From positions 17,904 through 44,828 of the forward strand of contig DFIX01000054.1 in NCBI GenBank assembly GCA_002371495.1: DNA of 26,925 bases. Reading direction: 5' to 3'. Every line of letters begins with the position of its first letter. The first letter of the stretch is position 1. A program made the position numbers and the translations under genes. The notes below the pieces were generated by a model, which did not search any database, was not told where the DNA came from, and was given only the letters and a program-made list of their open reading frames with translations. The stretch comes from Eggerthellaceae bacterium UBA3686. Its GTDB lineage: Bacteria; Actinomycetota; Coriobacteriia; Coriobacteriales; Eggerthellaceae. Positions 13,054 to 20,832 of this stretch are shown here, piece after piece.

Positions 13054-14685
13054 ATGACAACTTTTGATCAGTTAGGATTATCCGAAAAAGCGCTCGCAGC
13101 GGTTGGGCGCATGGGCTATGCCCAGCCCACTCCTGTGCAGGAGCGCGCGATTCCTCTCGTACTCGGGGGGCATGACATCATCGCGGCTGCGCAGACTGGC
13201 ACAGGTAAGACGGCGGCGTTCACGTTGCCGTCGATGGACCGCCTGCCGCACGCAAAGGGCGGCTCCGGTCCGCTCATGCTCGTCGTGACGCCCACACGCG
13301 AGCTTGCTCAGCAGATTGCTGACGTGGCGGACCAGGTGGCGATCTCGACGCACCACCGCATCACCACCGTGGTCGGCGGCCTGTCGTACAAGCCGCAGAT
13401 CGAGCGGTTGCGCAGGGGCACCGACGTGCTCATCGCCACGCCGGGGCGTCTCATCGACCTCATGGAGCAGGAAGCTGTGCGCCTCGCCGATGTGCAAGTG
13501 CTGGTCTTGGACGAGGCCGACAGGATGCTCGACATGGGCTTTCTGCCCTCGGTGAAGAAGATCGTGGCCGCAACACCCGCGACGCGCCAGACGCTCCTGT
13601 TCTCGGCGACCATCGACCGTTCCATCATGAAAGTCGTCGGTACGATGCTGCATGACCCCGAAACAGTCGAAATCGCGCGCAAGGGCGAAGTCGCCGAGAC
13701 TATCGACCATTACATCATCAATGCACCACAATCGGTTAAGCCGGCGCTGATAAAGGCTGTCCTCGCCGAGAAGGGCGCCGAGCGCGTCATCGTGTTCGCG
13801 CGCACGCGCAGCCGCGCCGATTCCACGTGCCGCCGCTTGCGCAAGGCGGGCTACACCTGCGAGGCCATACACTCCGACCGTAGCCAGAACCAGCGTCGCC
13901 GCGCGCTCGACAAGTTCGCCCGGGGCGAGGTCAACATCATCACGGCAACCGACGTGCTGGCTCGCGGCATCGACGTCGAGGAAGTAGATTACGTCATCAA
14001 CTACGATATTCCCGAGCAGGCCGAGGACTACGTTCATCGCATTGGGCGCACGGGTCGTGCCGGCAAAGGCGGGTTTGCCGTGACATTCGTCACCCCCGAA
14101 AACGGCGCCGAGTTGAAGGCAATACAGAAGCTGATCAAGCGCGAGATTCCCGAAATGCGCCTTGCAGATTTCGATATCGCCGAGGCCGAGGCCGCAGCCG
14201 CCGAGGCGTCGATTACCGCGCGTTCGAAGCGCGACCCCGAAGTGAACAAGATTAAACGTCAGCTGGCAAACGAGGCGCAGAAGAAGGCCGAGGAGCTCGC
14301 GCAACGCAAAAACGAGTCCCAGGCCCAGAAGCCGGGCGGAAAGCGCCGGCGCAAGAAGGCGGTTTCCGAAACGGCTCCCGCAGCTCCGCAGAAAACGGCG
14401 CGCAAGGCGGACGCCAAGGCAAGTAGGCAGGGAAGACCTGCGAGGTCCCCGAAGAAGGCCGCCTTGCAGAATGCTGGCGTCGCAGGCGATCCCGCCACGG
14501 CAAAAGACGCAAAGCGCGTGCAACGTCCCGCGAAGCAAGAGCACGATGCCCGGCCGTCGCGCCAGCAGAAGCACGGGCAGCAAAAGCACGGGCGTCCCGC
14601 AAAGCCTTCCGGCGACTTCCGCCCTGGTCGCGCGCGTCGAGCTGAGGTCGAGCGCGCCCGTACGCGGTCTCGCAAGCGCCATTAA
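13054..14685 (+). CDS. DEAD-box ATP-dependent RNA helicase (RhlE-like)
   Basis: Predicted protein of 543 residues. All helicase motifs are visible in order: Q motif (YAQPTPVQERAIP), motif I AAQTGTGKT, PTRELAQQ, TPGRLIDL, DEAD in LVLDEADRMLDMGF, SAT in LFSATID, then the second RecA domain with VIVFARTR, ATDVLARGIDVEEVDYVINYD and HRIGRTGRAG. About 150 C-terminal residues are strongly basic (Lys, Arg, Gln, Ala, with repeats such as KHGQQKHG) and should bind RNA without sequence choice. Such enzymes unwind short RNA duplexes in ribosome assembly, mRNA decay or cold adaptation; which of these applies cannot be told. An AGAAGGA ribosome site precedes the ATG. A long antisense frame is only a codon-bias shadow. 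Confidence 0.95.
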   Translation: MTTFDQLGLSEKALAAVGRMGYAQPTPVQERAIPLVLGGHDIIAAAQTGTGKTAAFTLPSMDRLPHAKGGSGPLMLVVTPTRELAQQIADVADQVAISTHHRITTVVGGLSYKPQIERLRRGTDVLIATPGRLIDLMEQEAVRLADVQVLVLDEADRMLDMGFLPSVKKIVAATPATRQTLLFSATIDRSIMKVVGTMLHDPETVEIARKGEVAETIDHYIINAPQSVKPALIKAVLAEKGAERVIVFARTRSRADSTCRRLRKAGYTCEAIHSDRSQNQRRRALDKFARGEVNIITATDVLARGIDVEEVDYVINYDIPEQAEDYVHRIGRTGRAGKGGFAVTFVTPENGAELKAIQKLIKREIPEMRLADFDIAEAEAAAAEASITARSKRDPEVNKIKRQLANEAQKKAEELAQRKNESQAQKPGGKRRRKKAVSETAPAAPQKTARKADAKASRQGRPARSPKKAALQNAGVAGDPATAKDAKRVQRPAKQEHDARPSRQQKHGQQKHGRPAKPSGDFRPGRARRAEVERARTRSRKRH

Positions 14686-14855
14686 GGGAGAAAGCCCTGT
14701 TATACCAGCGTTGGCATCGCAATTCGTACAGGCGGATGAGCCGCGGGAACTGTCCTTCCGACTCATCCGGGCCAACGACGGTTTAACATAGAGAGGGCTA
14801 AAAAGCTGGCATTTCGCGTCAAATTACCAATAAAGGGATGCCTCGCATCGGGCTG

Positions 14856-14864
14856 TGCTACAGT
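14856..14864 (+). promoter_or_regulatory. Extended -10 promoter for the small RNA
   Basis: TG (14856-14857), one base, then TACAGT (14859-14864). I find no clear -35 box. The expected start, about 14870, falls at the base of the first RNA hairpin. Confidence 0.4.
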
Positions 14865-14869
14865 GACCG

Positions 14870-15055
14870 AGGGGAGCGCGTGTAGGAATTTCGTTTGACC
14901 AGTGCGAGACAGCCTGCATGGGCTCCCCTCGTCTTCGATAGTACCAATCAAAGCCGCGCGAGCTTTCACATAGCAGCGAGCGAGCTCGAATGCACGTATT
15001 GCGGAAATAGCCGAGCGCGTCCTGTAACCATGCGGTTACAGGACGCGCGGTTTTT
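14870..15055 (+). ncRNA. Candidate structured small RNA with own terminator
   Basis: The 437-base gap between the helicase gene and the convergent methyltransferase gene has no open frame with coding character. Instead it shows a 10 bp closing stem CGAGGGGAGC (14868-14877) with GCTCCCCTCG (14922-14931). Inside it are TGTAGG/CCTGCA and a short TTCG/CGAG helix with an 11-base loop. CGAGCT/AGCTCG (14959-14964 with 14991-14996) forms a second domain. A 15 bp perfect hairpin with TTTTT ends it. Length is about 186 bases. 6S RNA has a similar size, but I cannot fit its long closing stem and central bubble. I match it to no known family. Confidence 0.45.
15015..15055 (+). terminator. Strong terminator, 15 bp stem
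   Basis: GCGCGTCCTGTAACC (15015-15029) and GGTTACAGGACGCGC (15034-15048) pair perfectly around ATGC, followed by GG and five T. There is no U-run in the other direction, so it serves plus-strand transcripts. Confidence 0.88.
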
Positions 15056-15122
15056 CTACCGCGAAACCGCACGGCTGTTCCTGTGGCTTCGCATGTTGCC
15101 TCGAAGTTTTGCGGGAGCCGAT

Positions 15123-16439
15123 TTACGCTGGCTGGAAGAAGCTCACGATTTCGGTATGGTAGGTTTGCGGGAACAGGTCGACCGGGGTCGCGGCCATGAG
15201 CTTGTAGCCGTGCGCTTCGAGCCGCGCGACGTCGCGCGCCCAGGTTGACGGGTTGCAGCTGACGTAGGCGACTCGGGCAGGTTCGGCGGCGGCGATGTCG
15301 CCGATGATGCTCTCGGACAAGCCCGCGCGGGGCGGGTCGACGACCAAGGCGTCCAGTTCGCCGAGCATTTCGAGCTCGCGGGCGGCATCGCCTCCCACCA
15401 CTTCAATCTCGACGCCGTTGATCTCGGCGTTGCGGCGCAGGTCGCGTACCGACGGGCCAGCCGCCTCGACCGCGACGACTTCGGCTCCCGCAATTGCCAG
15501 CGGCACCGAGAACGTTCCGCCACCGGCGTACAAATCGGCGATGTAGGCGCCGTCAACGTCGCCGAGCCCCTGCCGCACCAGCTCGACCAAGCGAGCGGCC
15601 TGGGCGGTGTTAACTTGGAAAAACGCCGGTGCTTGGGTGGCGAATTCGACTTCGCCGACCCGTTCGCGCCATTTTCCGCGCCCGTCGAGCACTTCGACGC
15701 CTTTGATCTTGCGCGCCTTTCCGGGTTCGGCGAGCACGCGGATGATTCCCGTTGCCTTGCAGGCCGAGGCGAGCGTCTTGGCGAACAGTCCGCGGGGAAA
15801 CGCGCCGGGACTGGTCCAGAGGGCGACTTCCAAGTCGCCGGTTGCTAGGCTATGGCGTACGCCGATACGGTATATTCCCAGGTCCTGATGCCCCTGCGCG
15901 TAGCGGATCGCACCGCGCAATGCCTTGGGGACCTTCTGGATCTGCTTGTGGGCCAAAAGCGAGGATTCGGCGGGGACGAACTCGCCGCTGCCCTCCTTAT
16001 GAAAGCCCACCTCGAACTGCCCGTTCTCGCTAAATTCGCAGGCGAGTTCGAGCTTGTTGCGGTAGCCCCATTCGCGTTTGCAAGCCACCGGTTGCGCGAC
16101 CAGGTCCTCGGCCCGGGCGGCGTCGAGCTTTCCCGTGCGCACCAGGGCGTCGACGACGTTGGCGCGCTTTGCGTCGAGCTGCGCTTTGTAGGCGAGGTGC
16201 TGCCATGGGGCCGTGCCGCACAGCAGGTCGATGGGCGAGTGCGGCGCCACGCGCAACTCGGATGCTTCTTCTATCGAGGTGATGCGGGCGCGCGCGAAGG
16301 TCTTCTTGTCCTCGACGACTTCGATGTAGGCCGTGTCGCCCGGCGCGCCTCCTTCTACGAAAACTGCTTTGCCGTTGGGCAGGTGCGCGATGGCGTCGGG
16401 GCTGTATGCCATTCGCTCGACGTTTACCAGTACGTCCAT
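15123..16439 (-). CDS. rlmD: RlmD/TrmA-family RNA (uracil-5-)-methyltransferase
   Basis: Predicted protein of 438 residues that should put a methyl group on C5 of a uridine in 23S rRNA (or tRNA). The first 60 residues form a TRAM-type RNA-binding domain (VNVERMAYSPDAIAHLPNGKAVFVEGGAPGD). The catalytic half has FFQVNTAQAARL, the SAM-binding strand DLYAGGGTFSVPLA, VDPPRAGLSE and the nucleophile motif YVSCNPSTWARD. Many RumA proteins carry a [4Fe-4S] cluster through a C-G-G-C-x2-Q-H stretch. Here it reads C-G-T-A-P-W-Q-H, with only the first Cys kept, so the cluster is probably absent. The exact uridine target is not certain. It is transcribed toward the small RNA. Confidence 0.9.
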   Translation of the reverse strand: MDVLVNVERMAYSPDAIAHLPNGKAVFVEGGAPGDTAYIEVVEDKKTFARARITSIEEASELRVAPHSPIDLLCGTAPWQHLAYKAQLDAKRANVVDALVRTGKLDAARAEDLVAQPVACKREWGYRNKLELACEFSENGQFEVGFHKEGSGEFVPAESSLLAHKQIQKVPKALRGAIRYAQGHQDLGIYRIGVRHSLATGDLEVALWTSPGAFPRGLFAKTLASACKATGIIRVLAEPGKARKIKGVEVLDGRGKWRERVGEVEFATQAPAFFQVNTAQAARLVELVRQGLGDVDGAYIADLYAGGGTFSVPLAIAGAEVVAVEAAGPSVRDLRRNAEINGVEIEVVGGDAARELEMLGELDALVVDPPRAGLSESIIGDIAAAEPARVAYVSCNPSTWARDVARLEAHGYKLMAATPVDLFPQTYHTEIVSFFQPA

Positions 16440-16506
16440 GAAGCTGTGAATCCTTCGTCGAAGAGTGAACCAACATCCACATCATAGCGTATAATCGACA
16501 AGTCGC

Positions 16507-16583
16507 GTCCCCTTAGCTCAGCTGGATAGAGCGTTTGCCTCCGGAGCAAAAGGCCGCGCGTTCGAATCGCGCAGGGGACGCCA
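16507..16583 (+). tRNA. tRNA-Arg (anticodon CCG)
   Basis: Acceptor GTCCCCT pairs with AGGGGAC, discriminator G, and encoded CCA (16581-16583). The anticodon loop C-T-C-C-G-G-A gives CCG (codon CGG). D-arm AGCTCAGCTGGATAGAGC and T-loop TTCGAAT are standard. It is divergent from the methyltransferase gene, 67 bases away. Confidence 0.95.
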
Positions 16584-16592
16584 TGAAAAGTC

Positions 16593-16619
16593 CAGGCCAG
16601 AGCTTTTTGCCCTGGCCTG
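16593..16619 (+). terminator. Hairpin after tRNA-Arg
   Basis: CAGGCCAG pairs with CTGGCCTG (8 bp), followed by TTGTGT, a poor U-run. It may end the tRNA transcript. The rest of the gap to 16780 shows nothing I can name. Confidence 0.5.
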
Positions 16620-16780
16620 TTGTGTCTTCGGCCCCTTGTGGGGATATGTTTTGGGATGTCTGCACGAAACCGAGAGTGAATGCTCACGATTGATTAGCCG
16701 TTCTGTTTTCTGCGAAAACCTCTTGGTCTCTATGGCTTGGCGCCTCCCATTCTTTTGTTCGTGCCGTTGTAGTCATCGAC

Positions 16781-17788
16781 TCAAGCAGGCTTCTTCTCGC
16801 CACAGATCGAACAGTAGTATTCGGCATCCCTGAGTTTTATGTACTCCTGTGCTTGATTAACATAGAACTGATGCATTGAATCGTAAGAATTGAAAGTAGA
16901 TGCATCGAAAGTGCCGTTCTGCCAGCTATGCGTTCTGTTGTATTGATTTTTGAGGTTTGCATATCTGAGTGCTTCGCTAGCGCTTTTCGCCCTCTCCTGT
17001 TCGTAGAAATCGTAATTGCCTCCTGGTTGATAATTGTGCTCATGGACGCTGCTGCTCTGATTCTCGCCTTGGCCGTTGTCCTGGTCAGCACTTGAGGTGA
17101 AATCATCGTCAATAAGCTCGTATGCCGAATAATCATCGACCTCAAACTTGATGCTCGCCTTCGCTTTGGCGTTGTCGCAGCTCGTGACCGTAATCTTTGC
17201 AACGCCTGGAGCGACCGCCGTTACCTTCCCAGAGGCGCTTACGCGGAGTACCTTAGTGTTGCTGGACTTATAGATAACATTCCTGTTCGAGGCCTTCGAA
17301 GGGGTGAAGATTGTCTTTACGGACGTAACCTCGCCGATATCCAAGTAAGTGAAGTCAGTCTTTACTTTTATCTTTTTCACCGGCTTGTACTTCTTGGGTG
17401 AGAGTACCGTTACCGTCACCTTTTTCGAGACCTTCTTGGATCCTCTCTTTGCGGTTATGGTTATAGTCGTCTTGCCCGGCTTCTTCGCTTTGATTACGCC
17501 TTTGGACGAGACCGTAGCAACCTTCTTGCTGGAGCTCTTGTACGAGAGTTTGCCTGCCGTGGTCTTTGCCCCTAGCTTGTAGCTCTTTCCAGCCTTCACT
17601 GCGACTTTGCCCGTGGCGGCGCGGGTAATCGTAATTTTTGGCGTGCTAGCGGCCTGCGTGGTGAGCGTTGTGGCACCCGCCGTGACCCCGGCCGCAAGGT
17701 TGGTTTCCGCTGCAAATGCTAGGCAGGGCACAAGGGCAACGGTGAGGACGAAGGATAAGATAAGCGCAAATATGCTGCTCTTCGACAT
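16781..17788 (-). CDS. Secreted protein with bacterial Ig-like (Big_2) domains
   Basis: Predicted protein of 335 residues. The start at 17788 is fixed by AGGAGCG 5 bases upstream; the open frame extends further but lacks a ribosome site. Residues 1-27 form a signal peptide (ending CLAFAAE). A Lys/Thr/Val-rich region follows, with two Big_2-type beta domains: GKLSYKSSSKKVATVSSKGVIKAKKPGKTTITITAK and SNRNVIYKSSNTKVLRVSASGKVTAVAPGVAKITVT. The C-terminal third is polar and Tyr/Asn-rich, starting with H-E-H-N-Y and ending in Y-Y-C-S-I-C-G-E-K-K-P-A, a possible metal site or disulfide. No sorting signal is seen. It probably works in adhesion or wall binding. Base composition is lower in GC than the neighbours, which hints at a different origin. 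Confidence 0.85.
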   Translation of the reverse strand: MSKSSIFALILSFVLTVALVPCLAFAAETNLAAGVTAGATTLTTQAASTPKITITRAATGKVAVKAGKSYKLGAKTTAGKLSYKSSSKKVATVSSKGVIKAKKPGKTTITITAKRGSKKVSKKVTVTVLSPKKYKPVKKIKVKTDFTYLDIGEVTSVKTIFTPSKASNRNVIYKSSNTKVLRVSASGKVTAVAPGVAKITVTSCDNAKAKASIKFEVDDYSAYELIDDDFTSSADQDNGQGENQSSSVHEHNYQPGGNYDFYEQERAKSASEALRYANLKNQYNRTHSWQNGTFDASTFNSYDSMHQFYVNQAQEYIKLRDAEYYCSICGEKKPA

Positions 17789-17823
17789 GGCAACGCTCCT
17801 TATTCGTATGCTTGGATGGAAAA

Positions 17824-17829
17824 ATGATA
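17824..17829 (-). promoter_or_regulatory. Possible extended -10 for the Big_2 gene
   Basis: On the minus strand TGG is followed by TATCAT, about 36 bases before the start codon. No convincing -35 box is present. Confidence 0.35.
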
Positions 17830-17878
17830 CCACATTAACCATGTGATTGGCGATAAGGCGCTCCAGCAAGATTTCGAA

Positions 17879-18116
17879 TGCAACAGCTGACCTGGTCGGC
17901 TGTTGCAGTATGGTACAAATCCCCAGAATCGTAGCAGGTAAAAATACAAAAACTCGGAATCGCAGTACGAAACCGAATTTCTTGGTTCTGCTGCTGGGAT
18001 ACAGGGGATTTGTACGAAACGCACGACCGGCATGCAGAATGGCCCCGCGTCACGAGGCAGCTGGACGGAGGGAGGGGACCAAAAAAATGCAACAGCCGAC
18101 CAGGTCAGCTGTTGCA
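17879..18116. repeat. 238 bp element bounded by 29 bp perfect inverted repeats
   Basis: 17879-17907 and 18088-18116 are exact reverse complements of each other (29 bases). Each is itself nearly palindromic (GCAACAGC...GCTGTTGC). A second perfect pair lies inside: GTACAAATCCCC (17913-17924) and GGGGATTTGTAC (18004-18015). Deeper still are CTCGG...CCGAA and AACC...GGTT pairs. No open frame with coding character lies within. It fills most of the gap between the Big_2 gene and the membrane-protein gene and resembles a miniature inverted-repeat element. Confidence 0.8.
18080..18116 (-). terminator. Terminator of the minus-strand glycosyltransferase/membrane-protein operon
   Basis: Read on the minus strand, the right-hand 29 bp palindrome (GCAACAGCTGACC/GGTCGGCTGTTGC) is followed by A and seven T. 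It lies 76 bases beyond the stop of the membrane-protein gene. Confidence 0.75.
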
Positions 18117-18191
18117 ATGGGGACGGCTCTCTTGACACGGCCCCCATGACAGAGGGCGGAGTTTTGGGGTTCGGATTAAATGACCTGGTGC

Positions 18192-19640
18192 TTAGCCTTG
18201 CGCTCCGGCGGTTTCGCTAGCGGGCTCTTTGCTGGCGGCGGTGCTGGCCGGGTCTTGGCCGGCGCTTTCGCTTGCGGCCGCAGGCTCTTCGCTTTCGGCT
18301 TTCTTGCCCTTGCGCGTTTTCTCTTTAGGAACGACGGTGTGGTCGGTGAATGCCATGCGGATGTCGTCGCGGCGCAGCCAGCGGGCGAGGGCGGAGTTCT
18401 CGTTGTTGACCATGAGCGTCAGGATCATGCCCAGCACGATGGGCAGATAGAATGTGAAGAAGCGCCAGATAAACGTCGAAAGCGCCACGATCGAAGGATC
18501 GCCGTACACGTAGTTGAAAAACGTGATGTAGCTGGCTTCGGATGCGCCTACGGCGCCGGGTAGGGGAACGAACGATGCGATGAGGTAGACGAACGCCTGG
18601 CACGACACGACCGTAAAGTAATCGTTGGCCTCGAGACCGAATCCCGCGAAGATGACCCAAGACAGCGAGAAGTAGACGGTCAGCTGCACGAACGTGACGA
18701 GCGACACCTTGATCAGCACGGCGGGGCGTTTTAGGAGGAACCGAATGCCCTGGTAGGACTCTTCGAGCGACTTCGTGGCGTTGGCCAGCGTCTGCTCGGG
18801 TTTCTTGATGATGCCGATGCGACCGAGCAGCTTGATGACCCAGCGCGTGATCTTGATGATGCTGTTTTTGGCGAACGCGAGCGAGAACAGCATGGCGATC
18901 AGCACGAACCCGCCGAAAAAGCCGATTGCCACCAAGTACATGATGGGTCGCAGGTCCTGTGTAAAGTAGTTGAAGCGCAGCAGCAGCACGATGACGGCGT
19001 ACACAGTCATGGTCAGCTGGTACACGATGAAGCGGCACAGCAGCATAGGCATGGCATGCTTGACCGGCAGGCCGAACCGCGAGTAGTAGTAGGCCTGCAT
19101 GGGCTGGCCTCCGCTCGAGAGCGGTGTGATGCAGTTGAAGTACTGCCCGATGATGGTGACTATGAAAGTCTTTACGAACGAGAAGCCCCGGAACAGCTCA
19201 TCGCAGATCAGCTGCATGCTCAGCGATTCGAGCAACCAGTAGATGACGATGCCCGCCAGCGCGAGGAGCAGAAAAGCGTAGTTGAACGAAGTGAAGGCGT
19301 TAAGGGTCTGTTCGCCTTCGCCCGCGATGAACAGGTAGCCGAAGAGCACGATGAATGCCAACGCGCACAGCGCGACGTTGAGCTTGCGTCCAAACGAATG
19401 CGCCGTTCCCTTGTCGGGCAGGGGCACGTCATCGCCGATGTTGGACAGGTCGATGTCGGTCAGGTCTATCTTGGCACCCGATTCGGCCTGATCGGTGTCG
19501 TCGGCCGAAACCGAGTGCATCCAGTGGCCTGCGTCTGCGTACACGTCAAAATCGTCTTCTGCTTCGGCTGAAGTGCTAATGCCGCTAACGGGCGCGTTGG
19601 CGTGCCCGTTAGCGAAATCTTTGGGGGGAGCTTGCGTCAT
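18192..19640 (-). CDS. LPG-synthase TM-region (UPF0104/YbhN-like) membrane protein
   Basis: Predicted protein of 482 residues. The ATG at 19640 has GAGG 5 bases upstream and lies 25 bases after the preceding glycosyltransferase gene. Residues 1-85 are acidic and cytoplasmic. About eight transmembrane helices follow, with the family landmarks QYFNCITPLSSGGQPMQAYYYSRFG and ASFVPLPGAVGASEASYITFF. A Lys-rich, then Ala/Ser/Glu-rich tail of about 65 residues ends the protein. The family includes the flippase half of lysyl-phosphatidylglycerol synthase and many stand-alone proteins thought to move lipids or lipid-linked sugars. There is no aminoacyl-transfer domain, so it is not a full MprF. Pairing with a GT2 enzyme suggests glycolipid or polymer export. 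Confidence 0.88.
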   Translation of the reverse strand: MTQAPPKDFANGHANAPVSGISTSAEAEDDFDVYADAGHWMHSVSADDTDQAESGAKIDLTDIDLSNIGDDVPLPDKGTAHSFGRKLNVALCALAFIVLFGYLFIAGEGEQTLNAFTSFNYAFLLLALAGIVIYWLLESLSMQLICDELFRGFSFVKTFIVTIIGQYFNCITPLSSGGQPMQAYYYSRFGLPVKHAMPMLLCRFIVYQLTMTVYAVIVLLLRFNYFTQDLRPIMYLVAIGFFGGFVLIAMLFSLAFAKNSIIKITRWVIKLLGRIGIIKKPEQTLANATKSLEESYQGIRFLLKRPAVLIKVSLVTFVQLTVYFSLSWVIFAGFGLEANDYFTVVSCQAFVYLIASFVPLPGAVGASEASYITFFNYVYGDPSIVALSTFIWRFFTFYLPIVLGMILTLMVNNENSALARWLRRDDIRMAFTDHTVVPKEKTRKGKKAESEEPAAASESAGQDPASTAASKEPASETAGAQG

Positions 19641-19665
19641 GGCTTCCTCTCGAAACAAGTTGGCG

Positions 19666-20757
19666 CTAGGCGAACTTGAACACTTTCTTCGCAATGGTGT
19701 AGCCACCGCGCGCCAGCAATCGCCCGAGTGCGGTCTTGCGGTTGGCGCGGCCGGCCCACGAGCGCCGCACGTTGTCGTACAGCGCGGGGTTCTTTCGTTT
19801 CAGGTAATCCCAAAGCTCGTCGTTCTTCTTCAGGGCTTCGGGGGTGTTGATCATGAACAGGTGTATGGTAGATACGCTCATCATGCACGAGACGTAGCCC
19901 GCCATGAGGGTGGCGCAGTTGGGCTCCCTTTCGAACAGCGCCGAGTAATCGTTGTCGTCGATGGCGAGCTTTGTGGCCATCAGCTGCTGGTCGATGCACT
20001 TCTTCACCACGTCGATCTCGACCGACTGGCCTTCGCGGCCGATGAGGTAGTGGTAGGGCTGCAGATTCAGGTACAGGAGCTTCTTCACGTAGGGCATAGG
20101 GTGCAGCAAAAGCAGGCTGTCCATATACGAAACGCCGGTCGGTAGCTCGACGCCCGATTCGCGCAGGATACTCGTCTTGTACCAGGCTGCGTGGATCATG
20201 ATGAATTTGTCGAGCCCCTGGCGGCCCATTTCATCCCAACCGAACACGCGGCCGGCGGGGAAGAACGAGCGGTACTGCATGATGCGCTCGGATTTGCTGG
20301 CCATATGGTCGTAGGTGTAGTTGGTGATCATCAGGTCGGGCGCGTTGTCGGCCTCGACGGCGAGCGAGAGCGCCTCGAGCGCTCGGTCGAGGGCCGCCGT
20401 ATCGAACCGGTCGTCGGAATCGATGACCTTGAAGTACAGGCCGCGCGCCAAGGCAAGGCCGTGGTTGACTACGCCGCCCCAGTTGGTGTTCTCTTGGTCT
20501 ATGGCCACGATTTGCTCGTAGCGATCGGCGTATTCGTGCGCGATCTGGCTCGTTTCGTCTTTGGAGCCGTCGTTTATGAGCAGGATTTCGCACGGGTGTT
20601 TGACCCCGAGGAGCGATTCGATGCCGCCTCTCATGAATTTGGCGGAGTTATAGCAGGGCATCACAAACGTGATGAGGGGCGTTGATTTGCCGCTCAGTGT
20701 GCTTGCGCCGGTTGTGGAGCCGTTGCTTGCCTGCACGTGATTCCCTTCATTCGCCAT
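19666..20757 (-). CDS. Family 2 glycosyltransferase
   Basis: Predicted protein of 363 residues. The ATG at 20757 has GGGGG 7 bases upstream; the open frame runs on to 21222 only through the inverted-repeat region. The GT-A fold is clear: FVMPCYNSAKFMRGGIESLL, the nucleotide-sugar motif INDGSKDETSQIAHEY, and the metal-binding KVIDSDDRFD (DxD). These enzymes transfer a sugar from a nucleotide donor to a lipid or polymer acceptor. There is no transmembrane helix, so it is cytoplasmic or membrane-associated. It is the first gene of a two-gene operon with the YbhN-like membrane protein, which could move the product across the membrane. Donor and acceptor cannot be told. Confidence 0.92.
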   Translation of the reverse strand: MANEGNHVQASNGSTTGASTLSGKSTPLITFVMPCYNSAKFMRGGIESLLGVKHPCEILLINDGSKDETSQIAHEYADRYEQIVAIDQENTNWGGVVNHGLALARGLYFKVIDSDDRFDTAALDRALEALSLAVEADNAPDLMITNYTYDHMASKSERIMQYRSFFPAGRVFGWDEMGRQGLDKFIMIHAAWYKTSILRESGVELPTGVSYMDSLLLLHPMPYVKKLLYLNLQPYHYLIGREGQSVEIDVVKKCIDQQLMATKLAIDDNDYSALFEREPNCATLMAGYVSCMMSVSTIHLFMINTPEALKKNDELWDYLKRKNPALYDNVRRSWAGRANRKTALGRLLARGGYTIAKKVFKFA

Positions 20758-20832
20758 TTCGTGCCCCCATAGTATAGCCCTGCTTTGTGCGAAATGCCCC
20801 GATGCCCACGAAACAAGGATACTGCCTGTGTT

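Noticed and set aside
13078..14775. 565-codon open frame antisense to the DEAD-box helicase
   Set aside because: It mirrors the helicase codon bias, has no recognisable motif and no ribosome site; the helicase motifs on the plus strand are complete.
14870..15055. 6S RNA
   Set aside because: The size fits, but the 5' end pairs locally with 14922-14931 rather than with the 3' end, so the long 6S closing stem with central bubble is not formed.
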